64,000 nt of DNA from Atriophallophorus winterbourni (GCA_013407085.1 JACCGJ010001511.1:46048-110047); one strand, 5' to 3'. Positions 1 to 11,206 are shown, numbered from the stretch's first letter. The notes: a model not told the origin generated them from the sequence alone. Translations and numbers: made by a program.

Positions 1-770
1 TCCACAGACTACAAAAGTAGGAACGATATAGATTGATGAAATGTAAACAATCAGACGAGCATAGGTGGGGTTGTGCAGCCCACACAGTGAAGTTGAAAAG
101 CGCTCTCACTTTCATCTGAATTTGCTTTAAAGTAAGCAGCGGCAAAACGCGAGTTACATCACCTGAGTATGTGAGCTGAAATCGCTGGATCGATGAGACC
201 GTGGTTGTTTATTGCAACCTGATCGGAAAGCGTGTCGCTGAGGTCAAGTGCGCGGTGCTTTACCAAGCAATCAATTAAACCATACCATGTTTCCGAGAAG
301 CAATAGTCAATCACTCAACAGATCAAGGTCAAAATCTGTTATTGACCGTAAGTGAAGTAACGACGAGTGGTAGATGCGCTAAATTAACGACAATTCACGC
401 GTTATGTAAGAAGAGCAAATCGATGGCTTATAAGGTAGATCCACGGGGGAAAACGTCAACAACATGTTATACAATTCATCCATTCAAGTGAAACTCACAC
501 CTAAAGATTCAGACGTTGGCAAACTTACGTCAAACTATCCGAGTACGTCACACCGCGAAAACGAATAACATTCATGAACACAAAATATAATTCGTGCGCC
601 ATGTTGCTTCCGCTCTTCACGGCTCAAGAATAGTACGGTGCCACTGGCTATGAGCAACCGGATTAAGTTAGACAAGCTCGTATACTGACAAGTGAGATGA
701 ACAATGATGTGGCATCGAACGATCTTTGATTTTCACGTTCTTGATTCACTAGAGACAGGGATACCCTGTG
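1..770. other. No gene recognised
   Basis: I see no convincing coding exon on either strand here. If the minus-strand PP1-subunit gene continues to the left, its third exon should lie in this stretch or beyond the window edge, but I could not identify one. Some strings near 440-475 faintly resemble the tail of the RTE-like element at about 4440-4490, so part of this may be old repeat. Confidence 0.4.
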
Positions 771-774
771 CGAT

Positions 775-1035
775 CCAATGATCTAATAAGTGTAGCCAAC
801 TACTTCATAGTTGAACAGGGTATGATCATGTAAGCTACTGTTGGATGAGGTTGGCACGACCAACCTGTTTGATCACATGCACTCACACATGAAGATGCCA
901 ACCTTACACAACAGTGGCTTACAAGATCATACCTTGTTTACTATTTCTCTACTGTTTCAAAGCATGCGGATTCTAAGCCTACTGTCCCAACCTGATGAGA
1001 TTAAACAGCAGGACGTGTGTGTGCGTGCTACAAAA
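775..1035. repeat. Palindromic (foldback) dispersed repeat, copy 1
   Basis: An imperfect inverted repeat pairs 814-855 with 897-939 across a spacer of about 41 nt. Both arms carry the block around GTATGATCATGTAAGCTACT and the block GGTTGGC/GCCAACC. A second small palindrome, GGTTGG-CACGA-CCAACC, lies at 849-865. The right flank (961-1025) reads GCATGCGGATTCTAAGCC and continues to a CCTGATGAG block and a GTGTGTGTGCG tract. The same flank recurs at 28231-28310, 49211-49306 and, inverted, at 27794-27890 and 52500-52555. No coding capacity is visible, so a MITE-like or SINE-like family is the simplest reading. Confidence 0.6.
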
Positions 1036-1468
1036 GCACGCAAATACGGATTTGTTCTCAATAATTAATTTGATGAAATGTTAGACATCGTGAAGGTTCA
1101 CTAACGGTTGTAATGGAGCGTTTTCTTTGTGTATCTTTTGTAGTCCATCAGACATGAAGATAATCGAAGTTCTCGGTTTCAACTAATCTATTTCGAGTCC
1201 AGTTATCGGTTGCGTGTATGTTAACATTCTGAGGGTTGTGTGGATTGAATTTTTAAACGTTTCTTTGGGTCATCTTGAAGTGGCCGGCATGTCGTAGTGC
1301 AAAGCATTAGGCCTTAAGCAAAATTACCGTTGTCTATATGTAGCACGAATTCCGTAACTGTAATTGAGCGGATGCAAGCAATGCTCCAACCTTGGGATCA
1401 GAAGTGCAAGATGATGGTCGTGACATTTATGATTATATATTCATCCATTCAAATTGGAAAATACTTAC

Positions 1469-1688
1469 TGATCAAGCAAAAATTTACAAATTTGCAAATT
1501 GTTGTTTTTCGCCGCCGCATGCAACGGCGTCCACTGCTCGCAGTCCCGGGCATTTACGTCAGCCCCGTATTCAAACAACAGCTTACACATGTCCAGGTTG
1601 TTATTGATACAGGCTTGGTGCAACGGTGTCACGCCATCCTCTTTGGCTTCGTTTGGGTTGACCTTGCTTCGCTTCAATACAGATCTGG
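1469..1688 (-). CDS. PPP1R16: PP1 targeting subunit (PPP1R16/MYPT3-like), ankyrin exon 2
   Basis: This is an internal exon with clean splice sites on the minus strand: an acceptor (cctag) just before 1688 and a donor (gtaagt, plus positions 1463-1468) after 1469. It supplies residues 85-157 of the joined model and encodes two ankyrin repeats. Visible signatures are EDGVTPLHQACI, LLFEYGADVNARDCEQW and TPLHAAA. In the PPP1R16A/B (MYPT3/TIMAP) and PPP1R12 families, such repeats follow directly after the PP1-docking motif and form part of the surface that wraps the phosphatase. The exon opens with two bases that complete the phase-1 codon left by the exon at 10334-10586. The joined junction aligns with the vertebrate arrangement DLEE-V-R-Q-FL ahead of NEDGLTALHQCC, apart from one extra residue. 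Family assignment is strong; the exact paralogue is uncertain. Confidence 0.82.
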
Positions 1689-1921
1689 CTAGGATCAAGT
1701 CAGTGGATCAAGTCAGTGGATCGAATCACTTTAGTGATAAAAATCAATAGAATTTTCTGATAACAATAAATACCAATAGCGTGATATCTTTAGCGTAAGC
1801 ATATGCCTAGTAATCCAAATTAACATGTCAGGATTATGAGTCACTACGTATGTATGAAAATGAAAACAATGACATGTATAAATGGAGAAAAATTACATTG
1901 TCCCTCGTTTTGACTCCAACG

Positions 1922-1963
<42 letters not shown>

Positions 1964-1985
1964 TTATTTATTTATTTATTTATTT
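1922..1985. repeat. (TA)n / (TTTA)n microsatellite
   Basis: A run of alternating TA of about 36 nt passes directly into TTTA tetranucleotide repeats. It lies about 160 bp before the first recognisable RTE-like coding sequence and may mark the 5' junction of that truncated insertion. Confidence 0.85.
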
Positions 1986-2099
1986 ATATAATAACACTTT
2001 TTTCAAACAAAACCACAGCATAAAGTCCTTAGGAAACATCTTTTAAGATTTGGCATCAGCTTGATCTTATTTTTGTTAGGTGCATTAATATAGGAAGTG

Positions 2100-4495
2100 T
2101 ACTCCACACAAGATTATACCAAAGAGCAAACTGCGACCATTCACCAGTTTGTGCAAAACTGATTTTCCCCAGTCGGGATTTCACCGCGCCAATTTGTCTA
2201 CTAAACCAAGGGTAGACGTCACTCACTTGTGCGAACCTAATCTAGCTGCGCGATTTGCAAAAGTCTTCACTGCCGAGTTTAACAAGACAATCCCACTCGA
2301 ATCGGCTTCAGAAACCTGGGAATCGATAAAACACTGCACATGCCGAGTCGCAATTTCCATTTACGGTCCGAAGAACGCTCGAACAAGCGAGTGGATCAAA
2401 GCAAAATCGTCTGAGATGACTGTTGTGTTGTACAAGAAACGGTCAGCATTCTTGAGATTGAAAGATATGCCAACATATGAAAATTTACGACTTTTAAGAG
2501 CAGCTAGAAATGAGGTCCAACAGACTGCAAGACGATGTGCAAATAACTATTTGGCTGAAATTAGCCTCAGTATTCAAAAGGCTGTGGATACTGGAAATTA
2601 TCACGGTATGTATGATGGGATCATGAGAGCCATTAGTCCTATTAAGTCTGCATCTGGTAACCCGATTGTTGAGGAAAATCAGCAGAGGAAGAGATGGGTA
2701 GAGTAATTCTCCTCTCTCTAATCTAGGGGCATTAAGTTTTACCGCATGTACTTGAAAATGTCGAGCGGTTGCCAACTATTGAATATCTAGATACGCCCCC
2801 TACTCTTGATGAGCTCAATAGGGCAATCAACCTCTGGGCGAATGGGAAGGTCCCTGATGACGACGGAATTCCACCTGAGCTCATCAAATGCTGTAGAGCA
2901 GCATTATTACAACCTTTTCACTATTTGCTTCTTCAGTGCTTGCAGGAGGAGTGTGTCCCACAAGAGATGCAAGACACGAAGATCATCACGCTATTTAAGA
3001 AAAAGGGTGATAGAGGCAACTGCAACAATTACAGAGAAATCTCCCTTCTGATTTTTGTAGGAAAATCCGACAAGTTATGGCTGATAGAGTTGACTCTAAA
3101 TCTCAAAGTGGATTCCGCAGGAGAAGATCCACTGCTGACATGATCTTCTCCCTGAGACAACTCCAAGAAAAGTGTCGGGAACAGCGTATGCCATTATAAG
3201 CTGTTTTATTGATTGAAGGAAGGCATTCTACTGTGTCAGCAGGGAGGGTCATTTCCAAATGCTTGATCTGGTAGGCTTACCCCAAGACTGTTCAAACTCG
3301 TTATTTCGTTCCACTCAGGCAAGATTGGCTCAGTCCATTTTAACAGTTTCAGTTCAGAAGCCTTTGAAATTCGCTGAGGTGTCAAACAAGGGTGTTTTCT
3401 TGTTCCCAAACTGTTCGGCATTTTCTTTACTCTGCTTCTGAAGCACAATTTTGGGACGGGAGCAGAAGGCATTTCCCGACCCACGTGAAGTGATGTTAAG
3501 TTTTTCAACCTGAACCGGTTGAGAGCACAAACCAAGGTACGAGATGTGCTAATCCGTGACGTGCTGTTTTCCGACGTTGCAGCCATTATTCCTCACTCTC
3601 GAGAACACCTTCAGTAGCTAACTGACAGATTTTTGTCGACATTCAAAGACTTTATACGAACAATCAGCAGGAGCAAGAACACAGTCATTGGTCAAGGGAT
3701 TGTATCGCCTCCAAGCATCACTGGAAACTGTCAGCTAGACACGGAGATTGATAAGCGGATTGGCAGAGCAGCTGTCATTCTGTCCCGATTGAACTCTCGT
3801 GTTTGGGTTAACCGCACGTTGATTGTAAAGACAAAGATGATGGTATACAGCGCGTGCGTACTGATGCTTTACTGTTAGGTAGTGAAATTCGGACCACCCA
3901 CGTAAGAGACGAACGGAAGCTGAATGCTTTCCATCTACGAAGCATCCGTCGTATCTTGAACACATCGTGAATGGACATAGTGACTAATGCTGAAGTGCTT
4001 TTGAAAGCTGATCTACATAGAGTATGTTTACCCTATTACGACAGTGCCGCCTGCGGTAGCTTGGTCCCGTCTACAGAATGGAAAATGGTCGTATTCCGAG
4101 AGATCTACTCTACGGTGAGTTGAAATCAGGAACTCGACTATTGTGCAGACCGTACTTGCTGTACAAAGACCAGTGCAAAAGAGATATGAAACTCTTGGCA
4201 TTGACCCCACGGGTTTGGATAAAATTGCTCTTGACATTGTGAAAAGTATCCTCTACATGCTAGGTTGGAGCAGATACAGCTCTTGGCTACGGAACGCACA
4301 TCACACTGCCGGCGTCCAACTGACGCCGATTAACCGAGTTCTGTCTATCGTTGCAATCGCTTCGGGCGAGATTTTTCCTCCCGAATCGGACTGTTTAGTC
4401 ATTCGAAAAGCTGTGGAACATAAAAAATCGTGCGTTTGTGATGTACATCCACGGTCAACATCAACTGAAGGAGGCCAACAACATATATAACGTGA
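2100..4495 (+). pseudogene. Degenerate RTE-like non-LTR retrotransposon
   Basis: Four frame-broken stretches read in order as the C-terminal two-thirds of an RTE-type ORF2. Positions 2149-2706 are the linker between endonuclease and polymerase. Positions 2769-3050 are the reverse transcriptase fingers, with NGKVPDDDGIPPELIK, a KKGDRGNCNNYREISL block and, further on, FRRRRSTADMIFSLRQLQEK (about 3112-3170). Positions 3633-3960 are the post-polymerase domain (IDKRIGRAAVILSRLNSRVW). The carboxyl end at about 4070-4330 has a basic PRDLLYGELKSG block. Stops and frameshifts separate every block, so the copy is dead. The endonuclease is missing, consistent with the 5' truncation usual for LINEs. It sits in the intron between the two PP1-subunit exons, in antisense orientation to that gene. 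Related 3'-end copies occur at 55895-56310 and about 63835-63985. Confidence 0.85.
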
Positions 4496-4499
4496 TATC

Positions 4500-7470
4500 A
4501 ATTCGATTGATTTTCAGCATTACGGTCTTTTTCATACTCTGCGATTGTCTTCGAGCAAAGACCAAACCGTAAGTATGAGCACATTTGCCTTCGAACAGAG
4601 ACTGAGCCCTATGGCTAAATGATACATCGTAAAAAGTTAGATGACGTCGAAAGATAGTTCATTACGGATGCCCTAAGAAATTTAACCACCGTACAAAAGT
4701 TCATCAGTAAGCGCTTAGAACGATGTGACAGTTAAATATGGTTTTGAGATATTGAGTGTTGCAATATGAATACACCGAATTATTTGTCATAGACTGTAAC
4801 TGTCCATGGTTTTAGTAAAAAAAGTGAGCACATAACTGCAAAGCAGATCGTAGCATACATTGGTATCACGTTCACATAAATTGGAGCTGATCATGGATTT
4901 CAAATACATATGCGAAGAGTATAGCATATATCGTATCCATGAAAACTTTCAAGGCCACACATTCTGATATAATCAAGAAAGTTGGATAAATAATAATCCG
5001 AATATAAGTTGATCTTTTCGTGAGGTGTAGACGTCGGATTATATTCCTCAGAGTTGAGACAATCCGTTATTATGCCAATATTCAAAAGGTTGGAGTACTT
5101 CCCCTAATAACCGAGAGATTGGTCACGTCTCTATCATTCAGAGATCAATAGTATCAATATTCATCCGATGATTAGCGCCAAATATGCTGGATTTCCTCCC
5201 GGAAGAGACTTTGTTGATCACATTTTCACATTTCGACATCATGGAATCGCGCAAGACGCCTCGGGAATCGTTATTATCCATATTTTTAGTTATCAAAATG
5301 ATTGGCTTTAAAGTCTGTTGTGACAGTTTTCGGAATGTGTGCAGTCTACCAGTAATGAATCGGTTCGACGAGATTGTGAAGTTTCTTTTCTACGGATCAT
5401 TTTATAAAATTAATCATTAGGTGAGCGCATCACGGCACCAAGATTACGCGTTGATTTTGTATTGTGAAGTCAAAAATTATTGCAACCTCGAGATGACGGA
5501 GGATTCATTCGCTTTGTGAGAAAAACGGTGTGTGCGTATGTGATGCTTCAATATTGAAGCTAAATGTTTGTGTCAATAGTATAAAAACTAATTACTGCTG
5601 CTATCCAGATCGATAGTTTACTTTTATGTTATGTGATTAATTCGGCACACCCGACAAATAGCAAAGCATATGAGGTGATTTTTTGACGAGAACGGCATCT
5701 AAACCGCCTACGAAAGTTTGATTATATAGCGAAGTCGTGTGCATTTTAAAACGAACTGAATTTATTCGATTTGTCTCGTACAAAATATATAAAATTAAGT
5801 TGGTTTGATTTAATTCGTATTATCATCTGAATTATGGTTATGTAAATGAGCATTACATCTGCGCAATGCGACCGGCATTTAATTGCGGGCGAGAACACGC
5901 GGTAGTATAATTACCATTAGATGATGATATCAGTGACCCCTCATCATCATCAACATCATCGTCATCATCATCTTCGTTACCATCATAATCATCATCATCC
6001 ATATCATCATCACCGAATGCACCGTACCATCGACAGCATAGTGATTTATAAAGGCAATCAAGACATTTTTCTTCTGAGTTTTAGGAAAAATAGTCTTGAT
6101 TTAAGAAGGCAATAATATTCAATATGACACATTTTGATTTCAATAAATACGCATAGCTCTTGAAGCATCTACAATATTTATCAATGAATGATAACGTACT
6201 AAACAAAAGATAAAATGTACAAAATTACAAAAAGAATATACTAGACAAGAAAATAAAGACATTAGGCTATTGTTTAAGTATAAGACGAAATTTCCAACGC
6301 ATGTGAAATAACGATTGATATTGCATGCGGTGAAGTTTCAAATGTTACTTCGAATTTCAGAAATACCATGGAGCTGAAATTGTGGACAGCGCTGAAGACG
6401 AACTTAGAATAATAGCTCAGGGTAACCGGTGAAAAACTTATGGATTCAGATTTAACCATAAAAGTTCAATCTTAGTGAAGACCTGCTGATGATAAAATGA
6501 GATTTTTTAGGTCAGACTTCACAGTCCAAAGAAAGATCTCGTTATATAATAATGCCATCACAAGAGATATATTCAAAAACACTACCAAATGGTTATTACA
6601 TCCCTTTGGATAATAAATTTTTAGTCTAACAGCAGAAGTATTAAGCTACTGTGCATAAAACGTCACGAGTCAAATTTGTACATTAATGTTTATTGAGAAC
6701 TTTATGATGGTAAAATACAATTCGACGCTGCGCTTGTTGTCTCACTTCAGATATGACTAGAATGCATCAAATAAAATGTGGACACTATGCGATGCAGTAT
6801 CAGTTTGCTAAGTCTATTGACGAATGCTGATTGATAGATGAATTTCTTAACATATCATGAAATCTTTCATTGCTATCTCTTGGTTATAAAAGAATGTTAA
6901 AAGGTAGCATCTGAATCAAAACAATAACTAATAAATTACCATTACTTTTACTGAATCTCATCACTTGGAGTTACATTCGAATAACTGTTTCTCTTTGTTC
7001 TCTTAAACGGTGAACAGCGGAATTATGTATAAGTGCCTATAAACTGTAGGTAGATTAAAAACGAATTTATAATTTCAATACTACTACCAACAAAATTCAT
7101 TCTAATCCGGTATGAAATGTTCGAAAAGAGAGAAAGATATTTCGCTTCGAAGTGAACATATCACGTGCGCTTACTCAGCACGGGCGTCGTAACTCCACGG
7201 AAGAGAAAAATAAATTTACTAAGAAACATTTTCTAGAATAAGAGAATTCGGAAAGCAGACACATTCCGTAAAACACTATACAGTTGATTGGCACAGACTT
7301 AACAGTAGAGTTTTCAACTAGCAACACTGTCAGTTGCCAAACAGAAACCATCATTCTGTGATGTAAAATAAATGTGAATGATGGTTGTCACGCCGGTGCA
7401 AAAATCTTCCTTATTCGGTAGAAGATGTCAAATGAGTCATTGCCCATTGCAGATTGTGTGTCTAACTGAA
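4500..7470. other. AT-rich intronic DNA, no gene recognised
   Basis: This stretch lies in the large intron of the minus-strand PP1-subunit gene. Open frames are short, and none shows a family signature or paired splice sites I can defend. The only distinct internal feature is the CAT-rich tract near 5940-6018. Confidence 0.5.
5938..6018 (+). repeat. CAT/ATC-rich imperfect microsatellite
   Basis: About 80 nt of imperfect CAT trinucleotide repeats, interrupted by CGT and AAC units. One frame reads as a histidine run. I treat it as a simple repeat because no domain or splice context surrounds it. Confidence 0.8.
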
Positions 7471-7479
7471 GCCAAGGTT

Positions 7480-8300
7480 TTTCAAGTCTTTTGCTACCCT
7501 TATTAAAGCCACACAGTCTTTCGAGCGTTTAAGTATAGATTTCAAAGGTCCTTCATCTTTAAGTACTCGAAATTGCTATTTGTTAAGTATAATAGACGAA
7601 TTCTCTCAATTTCCTTTTGCCTCTCCATGTACGGATATGTCATCAGCTACTGTGATTGGCTGTCTCACACAACTTTTCACTTACTTCAGGATGCCTGCCT
7701 ATATCCACTCTGACAGGGGTTCATCATTCTTATCATTCTTAACTTAAAAATTTCTGACTTAACAGGAATTCGCCATTAGCCACACATCAGCTTATAATCC
7801 CCAAGGGAACGGCCAGGTCGAACTTCTCAATGGCACACTTTGAAAAACAATCAGCCTTGTTTTGAAAACTCATAATTTACCGACAATTCGTTAGGAGACC
7901 GTTTAAACATATGCTATACACAGCCTTCGGTCACATCTACGAATCACACAACTCAAGAACACATGTTTCAGTATGCTCGACGTTTTTATTCTTGGACTTC
8001 TCTGCTATCTTGGCTAACTACGCCGAGTTCGATCCTCCGCAAGCGATGCAATCGGTTATCTAAGTATCAACCGTTGGTGGAAAAAGTAAAACTTCTGAGT
8101 TGTAACCCTCATTACGCTAATATTGCTCATCAAGATGGCAGAACAGAAACTGTATCACTCCATCGTTTAGCCCCAACAGTTCGAAAAACGACAACAGACC
8201 TTTTTAATCATCCTGTCTCTGATACGAACATCGGACAAAGGACCTCGGATGTAACAAAAGAAGACCACAACATTGCATCGCGATTAGTGAAAATGTTATG
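7480..8300 (+). pseudogene. Ty3/Gypsy integrase fragment, degenerate
   Basis: Translated fragments follow the order of a Gypsy integrase. Near 7530-7740 there is a catalytic-core segment (LSIDFKGP, CYLLSIIDEFSQFPFA, then PAYIHSDRG with the second catalytic Asp). Near 7790-7830 there is the region that should carry the third acidic residue (GNGQVE in the family), now frame-broken. Positions 7963-8240 are the C-terminal tail, including SWLTTPSSILRKR, SKYQPLVEKVKLL and DGRTETVSLHRLAP. Stops interrupt the core, and no LTR, gag or polymerase is attached, so this is an isolated relic. Its sequence differs from the integrase at 13968-14480, so it represents another Gypsy lineage. Confidence 0.8.
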
Positions 8301-8304
8301 ATGT

Positions 8305-9800
8305 CATTGCAATAAACCCATACCCCTATTTACACGGAACTACTAGAAAAGCAGCAACGTGTTCGCCCGTACGGTCTAAGAAACCGAGAAACCTAAAATT
8401 AATTTTATCTGAACATTAATTCAATCGTACAAGCTAATTCAAAACAAAGCAGTGGTAAATGTTATGATTATTAATTGCTTGTGCTGTACTCCTTTTGCAT
8501 ACTGCTACTAAATTACATGTACTTTTTACATTTCAGCACATGTACTCTCGTTCTAGATAAGTAAAGCGTTACTTATTTTATATGAACGTGACTTCCTTTT
8601 GAACTCAATTCGGATCATATTCTACAACATAACAATGGTCAATTCAACCAACAAAATATTTCTGTTTATATGATTCATATTTGAATAAAATATTAGGAAA
8701 AGTCAAAGAATGCATCATAAACACAGGTCTCAACATGCTACCTTCAGTACTATGTCTGCGAACAGCAGAATTGCGGTTTTATGGTGTGTGATGGATACAA
8801 ATGCAAATTGAGATCTTTGATTATATTTTAAATTATTGCATTTAACTTTCATTTTACGTGACATTAACCTCTGTAAATCTTAAATACCAGTAGTAGGAAT
8901 CCCGATCTGATACACTTAGAAATTGTCGCACTTTTCCTAGTACATCTAACAACGTATAGCCAGAACAATTTTAAACAGAAATTTCGATGAACGAGTCAGA
9001 GGAAATAAATATTAAATTGATTACTTATCTAGATTAATTATTTTAAAGTCAACAGAAGATTTTTCGCTATAAAATCGATTTCGAGTTACCAGATTAAATA
9101 ATATTCCATTTGTGATCTAGGTTTTTCACTCATTTTCTTATATCAATTGAATAATCAAACTTAGAACAATGGTGCTTAAAAACTTCGTACTTAGTAATTG
9201 CTTTATGCTGGATTAGTTGAAATGTCGACCATTTATTGATTATTTCATGATTTCGCGATATTTTAGTACAAACAGTCGAAGGAAATCATAGTAGAGTTCC
9301 TGATATTATTTTAGCATAACGAATAAAATAATCAGAACTTTTGCTTGTGTAATCGGAATTACACATGGGTACGTTACGGTCATTTAAGTAACGGATTCAA
9401 GGGCTTGACCCCCTGTCGTTTATCAAGAAGAAGAAGAAGAAGTATAGGAATATTGGATATTTAATCAGACAAATCCTCTCAGTCCACAAAATAGTCGGAA
9501 AATAATATTGAGGAACCAATTCAAAACATAATATTTCACTATATAGAAGTTTGTAAGAGAACGTTTTCTCCAATACGACTGGAGTATTCGTATCTTTGCA
9601 AAGCGATATGCACATTTCAACAACGTCTTTCGGGGAACTAACCCTAGCTACGGATCGCCTAGATGACAATAATAAAATTTAACTACTGTTTCAGGGCTTC
9701 TTAAAACTAACCTTGTGTTATCTACCGGATTTCGGCAAACAGTGTGAAACTTGTAGTAGAATATCAGTGTGAAATTAAAAATAAGACAGTAGAAAATTAA
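8305..9800. other. AT-rich intronic DNA, no gene recognised
   Basis: No family-recognisable exon is seen. A 90-codon minus-strand frame at 9397-9669 contains a phenylalanine run encoded by the AAG repeat near 9430 and is best explained as chance. The stretch lies within the PP1-subunit intron. Confidence 0.45.
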
Positions 9801-9806
9801 ACACTC

Positions 9807-9945
9807 ATGTCTCCGAAAGTTGTTCCTGGCAAAGCTGCAAAAAACGCATCGAAGGTCAAAATACCCAAGGTCGACAAAATGAGAAGCGACGGAGGAAGGA
9901 GAGTTTTGTCATCTAATTATACTGATGCCAACATAGTTAAATAGG
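9807..9945 (+). pseudogene. Histone H2B-like pseudogene fragment
   Basis: The frame starting at the ATG reads MSPKVVPGKAAKNASKVK and continues through a lysine-rich stretch to about residue 23. This closely resembles the N-terminal tail of flatworm H2B, which also opens with M-(A/S)-P-K-V-V. From there the reading shifts: the other frame gives KRRRKESFVI, a stop, then LY, matching the family's KRRRKES(Y/F)-x-IYIYK start of the histone fold. The frameshift, the stop and the absence of the remaining histone fold make this a dead, truncated copy. It lies in the intron of the PP1-subunit gene, in antisense. A chance basic ORF is possible but less likely given collinear similarity on both sides of the shift. 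Confidence 0.6.
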
Positions 9946-10333
9946 TTACCAATGTGATAATGGAAAATTTGCTCCTCAAAAAACTAAACTAACTCCTTAA
10001 GACGAAAGAGCATATGCTCTCCATTTAGCAAACAGGAGACTAACATTTGATTTCCTAACAAAAAGATAAGGTATACAGGGTACGCAATAATATAACGACG
10101 CAAGATATCTGAACGCTGTTGTTTGGAAAGAGCATCTATCAGAATATTTTGAATGAAAAATTTTAAATAAAAAATTCATATTACATATCTCATCTACGAA
10201 CCAACAACTTTCATGAAAAAATAATATGACATCAAAAAATTTAAAATATGTAACATTATTATGTAAATTTTTGCTCTAAATATAAATCGATATTTAGTTT
10301 CGAAAATTTAGCAAAATTTTCAATTGGGCCCAC

Positions 10334-10586
10334 CTCCTTCTAAATCATCTCTTAGAACTGTATCAAACAGCACAATGCTGTCACTAAATTGGAGTTTCTT
10401 TGTCTTTTTTGGCTCACTGGATATTGTATTATATTTCGAATCGTATTCTTCCCATTTTTTCAACTGATTTTTCCGCTCCGTTTTAGCTTTATCAAGTCTT
10501 TGCATATCAAGCTTTCGCAGAGGTATGGTTGGGGATCTGATATTTTCTTGATTGGTAGAATCCATTCGAAAATTGTTGTCAATCAT
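10334..10586 (-). CDS. PPP1R16: PP1 targeting subunit (PPP1R16/MYPT3-like), N-terminal exon 1
   Basis: This is the first coding exon of a minus-strand gene. It starts at the ATG whose first base is 10586 and ends at a gtgggc donor (plus positions 10328-10333). It encodes residues 1-84. The basic amphipathic segment around residues 30-45 (RLDKAKTERKNQLKKWEEYD) matches the helix that precedes the PP1-docking site in PPP1R16A/B and PPP1R12. It is followed by KTKKLQFSD at 62-69, in the position of the RVxF docking motif, but with Leu where Val or Ile is usual. Then comes SIVLFDTVLRDDLEG, the start of ankyrin repeat 1. The exon leaves a phase-1 codon that the exon at 1469-1688 completes in frame across an 8,645-nt intron. 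These proteins anchor PP1 at membranes or myosin. The start is the first Met of the frame; a further upstream exon cannot be excluded. Confidence 0.8.
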
Positions 10587-10747
10587 GTTAACAACGTTAT
10601 CACAAACAGTTTTTTAATATTGTATCAAAAACAAGGTCATAAACTTGACATTACTTTAAAACAAATTGCTTTCACGCGCCTATGAAATTATTTTCAATTA
10701 TACGGTTCTTGTGCAGAAGTCAACCTTAATCGATCAGCATCATCTGC

Positions 10748-11203
10748 TGTAGATCATTATGTACGGTAACAATGAATCGGTCATGTAAGATATATTTTTA
10801 TAAGTGTTTGTAATGCAGTAAAATTTATGGAATTTTTCTGTAAACATTTTTGTTTGTATCAATCAATGTACACTTTTTGAATTGTACCCGGATTTTACGA
10901 ATATAAATTTTCGTTTGCTCGGAGTTCCCCTTCTCATCTCCTTCGATACCCGTACTGCGTGCTTGGATTTCTGACTGTGGATTGTGGAAAGATTGCTTGC
11001 CTGCTATAAAGGGACCGCTCCATATTTCAGCCGCATCTAATTCTTGGATTTACCGCGGTGATAATACTTTGACGTTTGGACCGGAATAGTCGATTGCCAA
11101 GCTGGGGAGAATCGCTTACAGTTCAATCGAAGAATTATTGTGAGTGGTTACCTTTTCACTTTTTACACATTTACTGTAATTTCACGTAGCCTGAACCACC
11201 ACA
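10748..11203 (+). repeat. Probable 5' LTR of the CsRn1-like Gypsy element
   Basis: The proposed LTR begins TGTAGATC and ends CACCACA, just before the primer-binding site, giving about 456 bp. A TATAAA box lies at 11005-11010. No second LTR copy was found in the window, so the boundaries rest on the TG...CA ends and on distance from the primer site rather than on an LTR-LTR comparison. The left edge is only about 160 bp upstream of the start codon of the divergently oriented PP1-subunit exon 1. Confidence 0.55.
11005..11010 (+). promoter_or_regulatory. TATA box inside the LTR
   Basis: TATAAA occurs in CTGCTATAAAGGGACC, in the second half of the LTR, about 200 bp before its 3' edge. This is a plausible core promoter for the retroelement RNA, with an R region starting roughly 25-30 bp downstream. 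Confidence 0.45.
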
Positions 11204-11206
11204 ATT

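Noticed and set aside
1..1462. Third exon of the PP1-subunit gene
   Set aside because: No minus-strand ankyrin or linker motif with splice sites could be recognised by eye.
1922..1985. CRISPR-like or tandem regulatory array
   Set aside because: Simple TA and TTTA repeats only; no spacers, and the genome is eukaryotic.
5921..6115. Histidine-rich open frame
   Set aside because: It is the translation of a CAT microsatellite, with no domain, splice sites or neighbours to support a gene.
9397..9669. 90-codon minus-strand frame (MSSRRSVARVSSP...)
   Set aside because: No family signature. Its Phe run comes from an AAG simple repeat, and it lies inside an intron of relic sequence.
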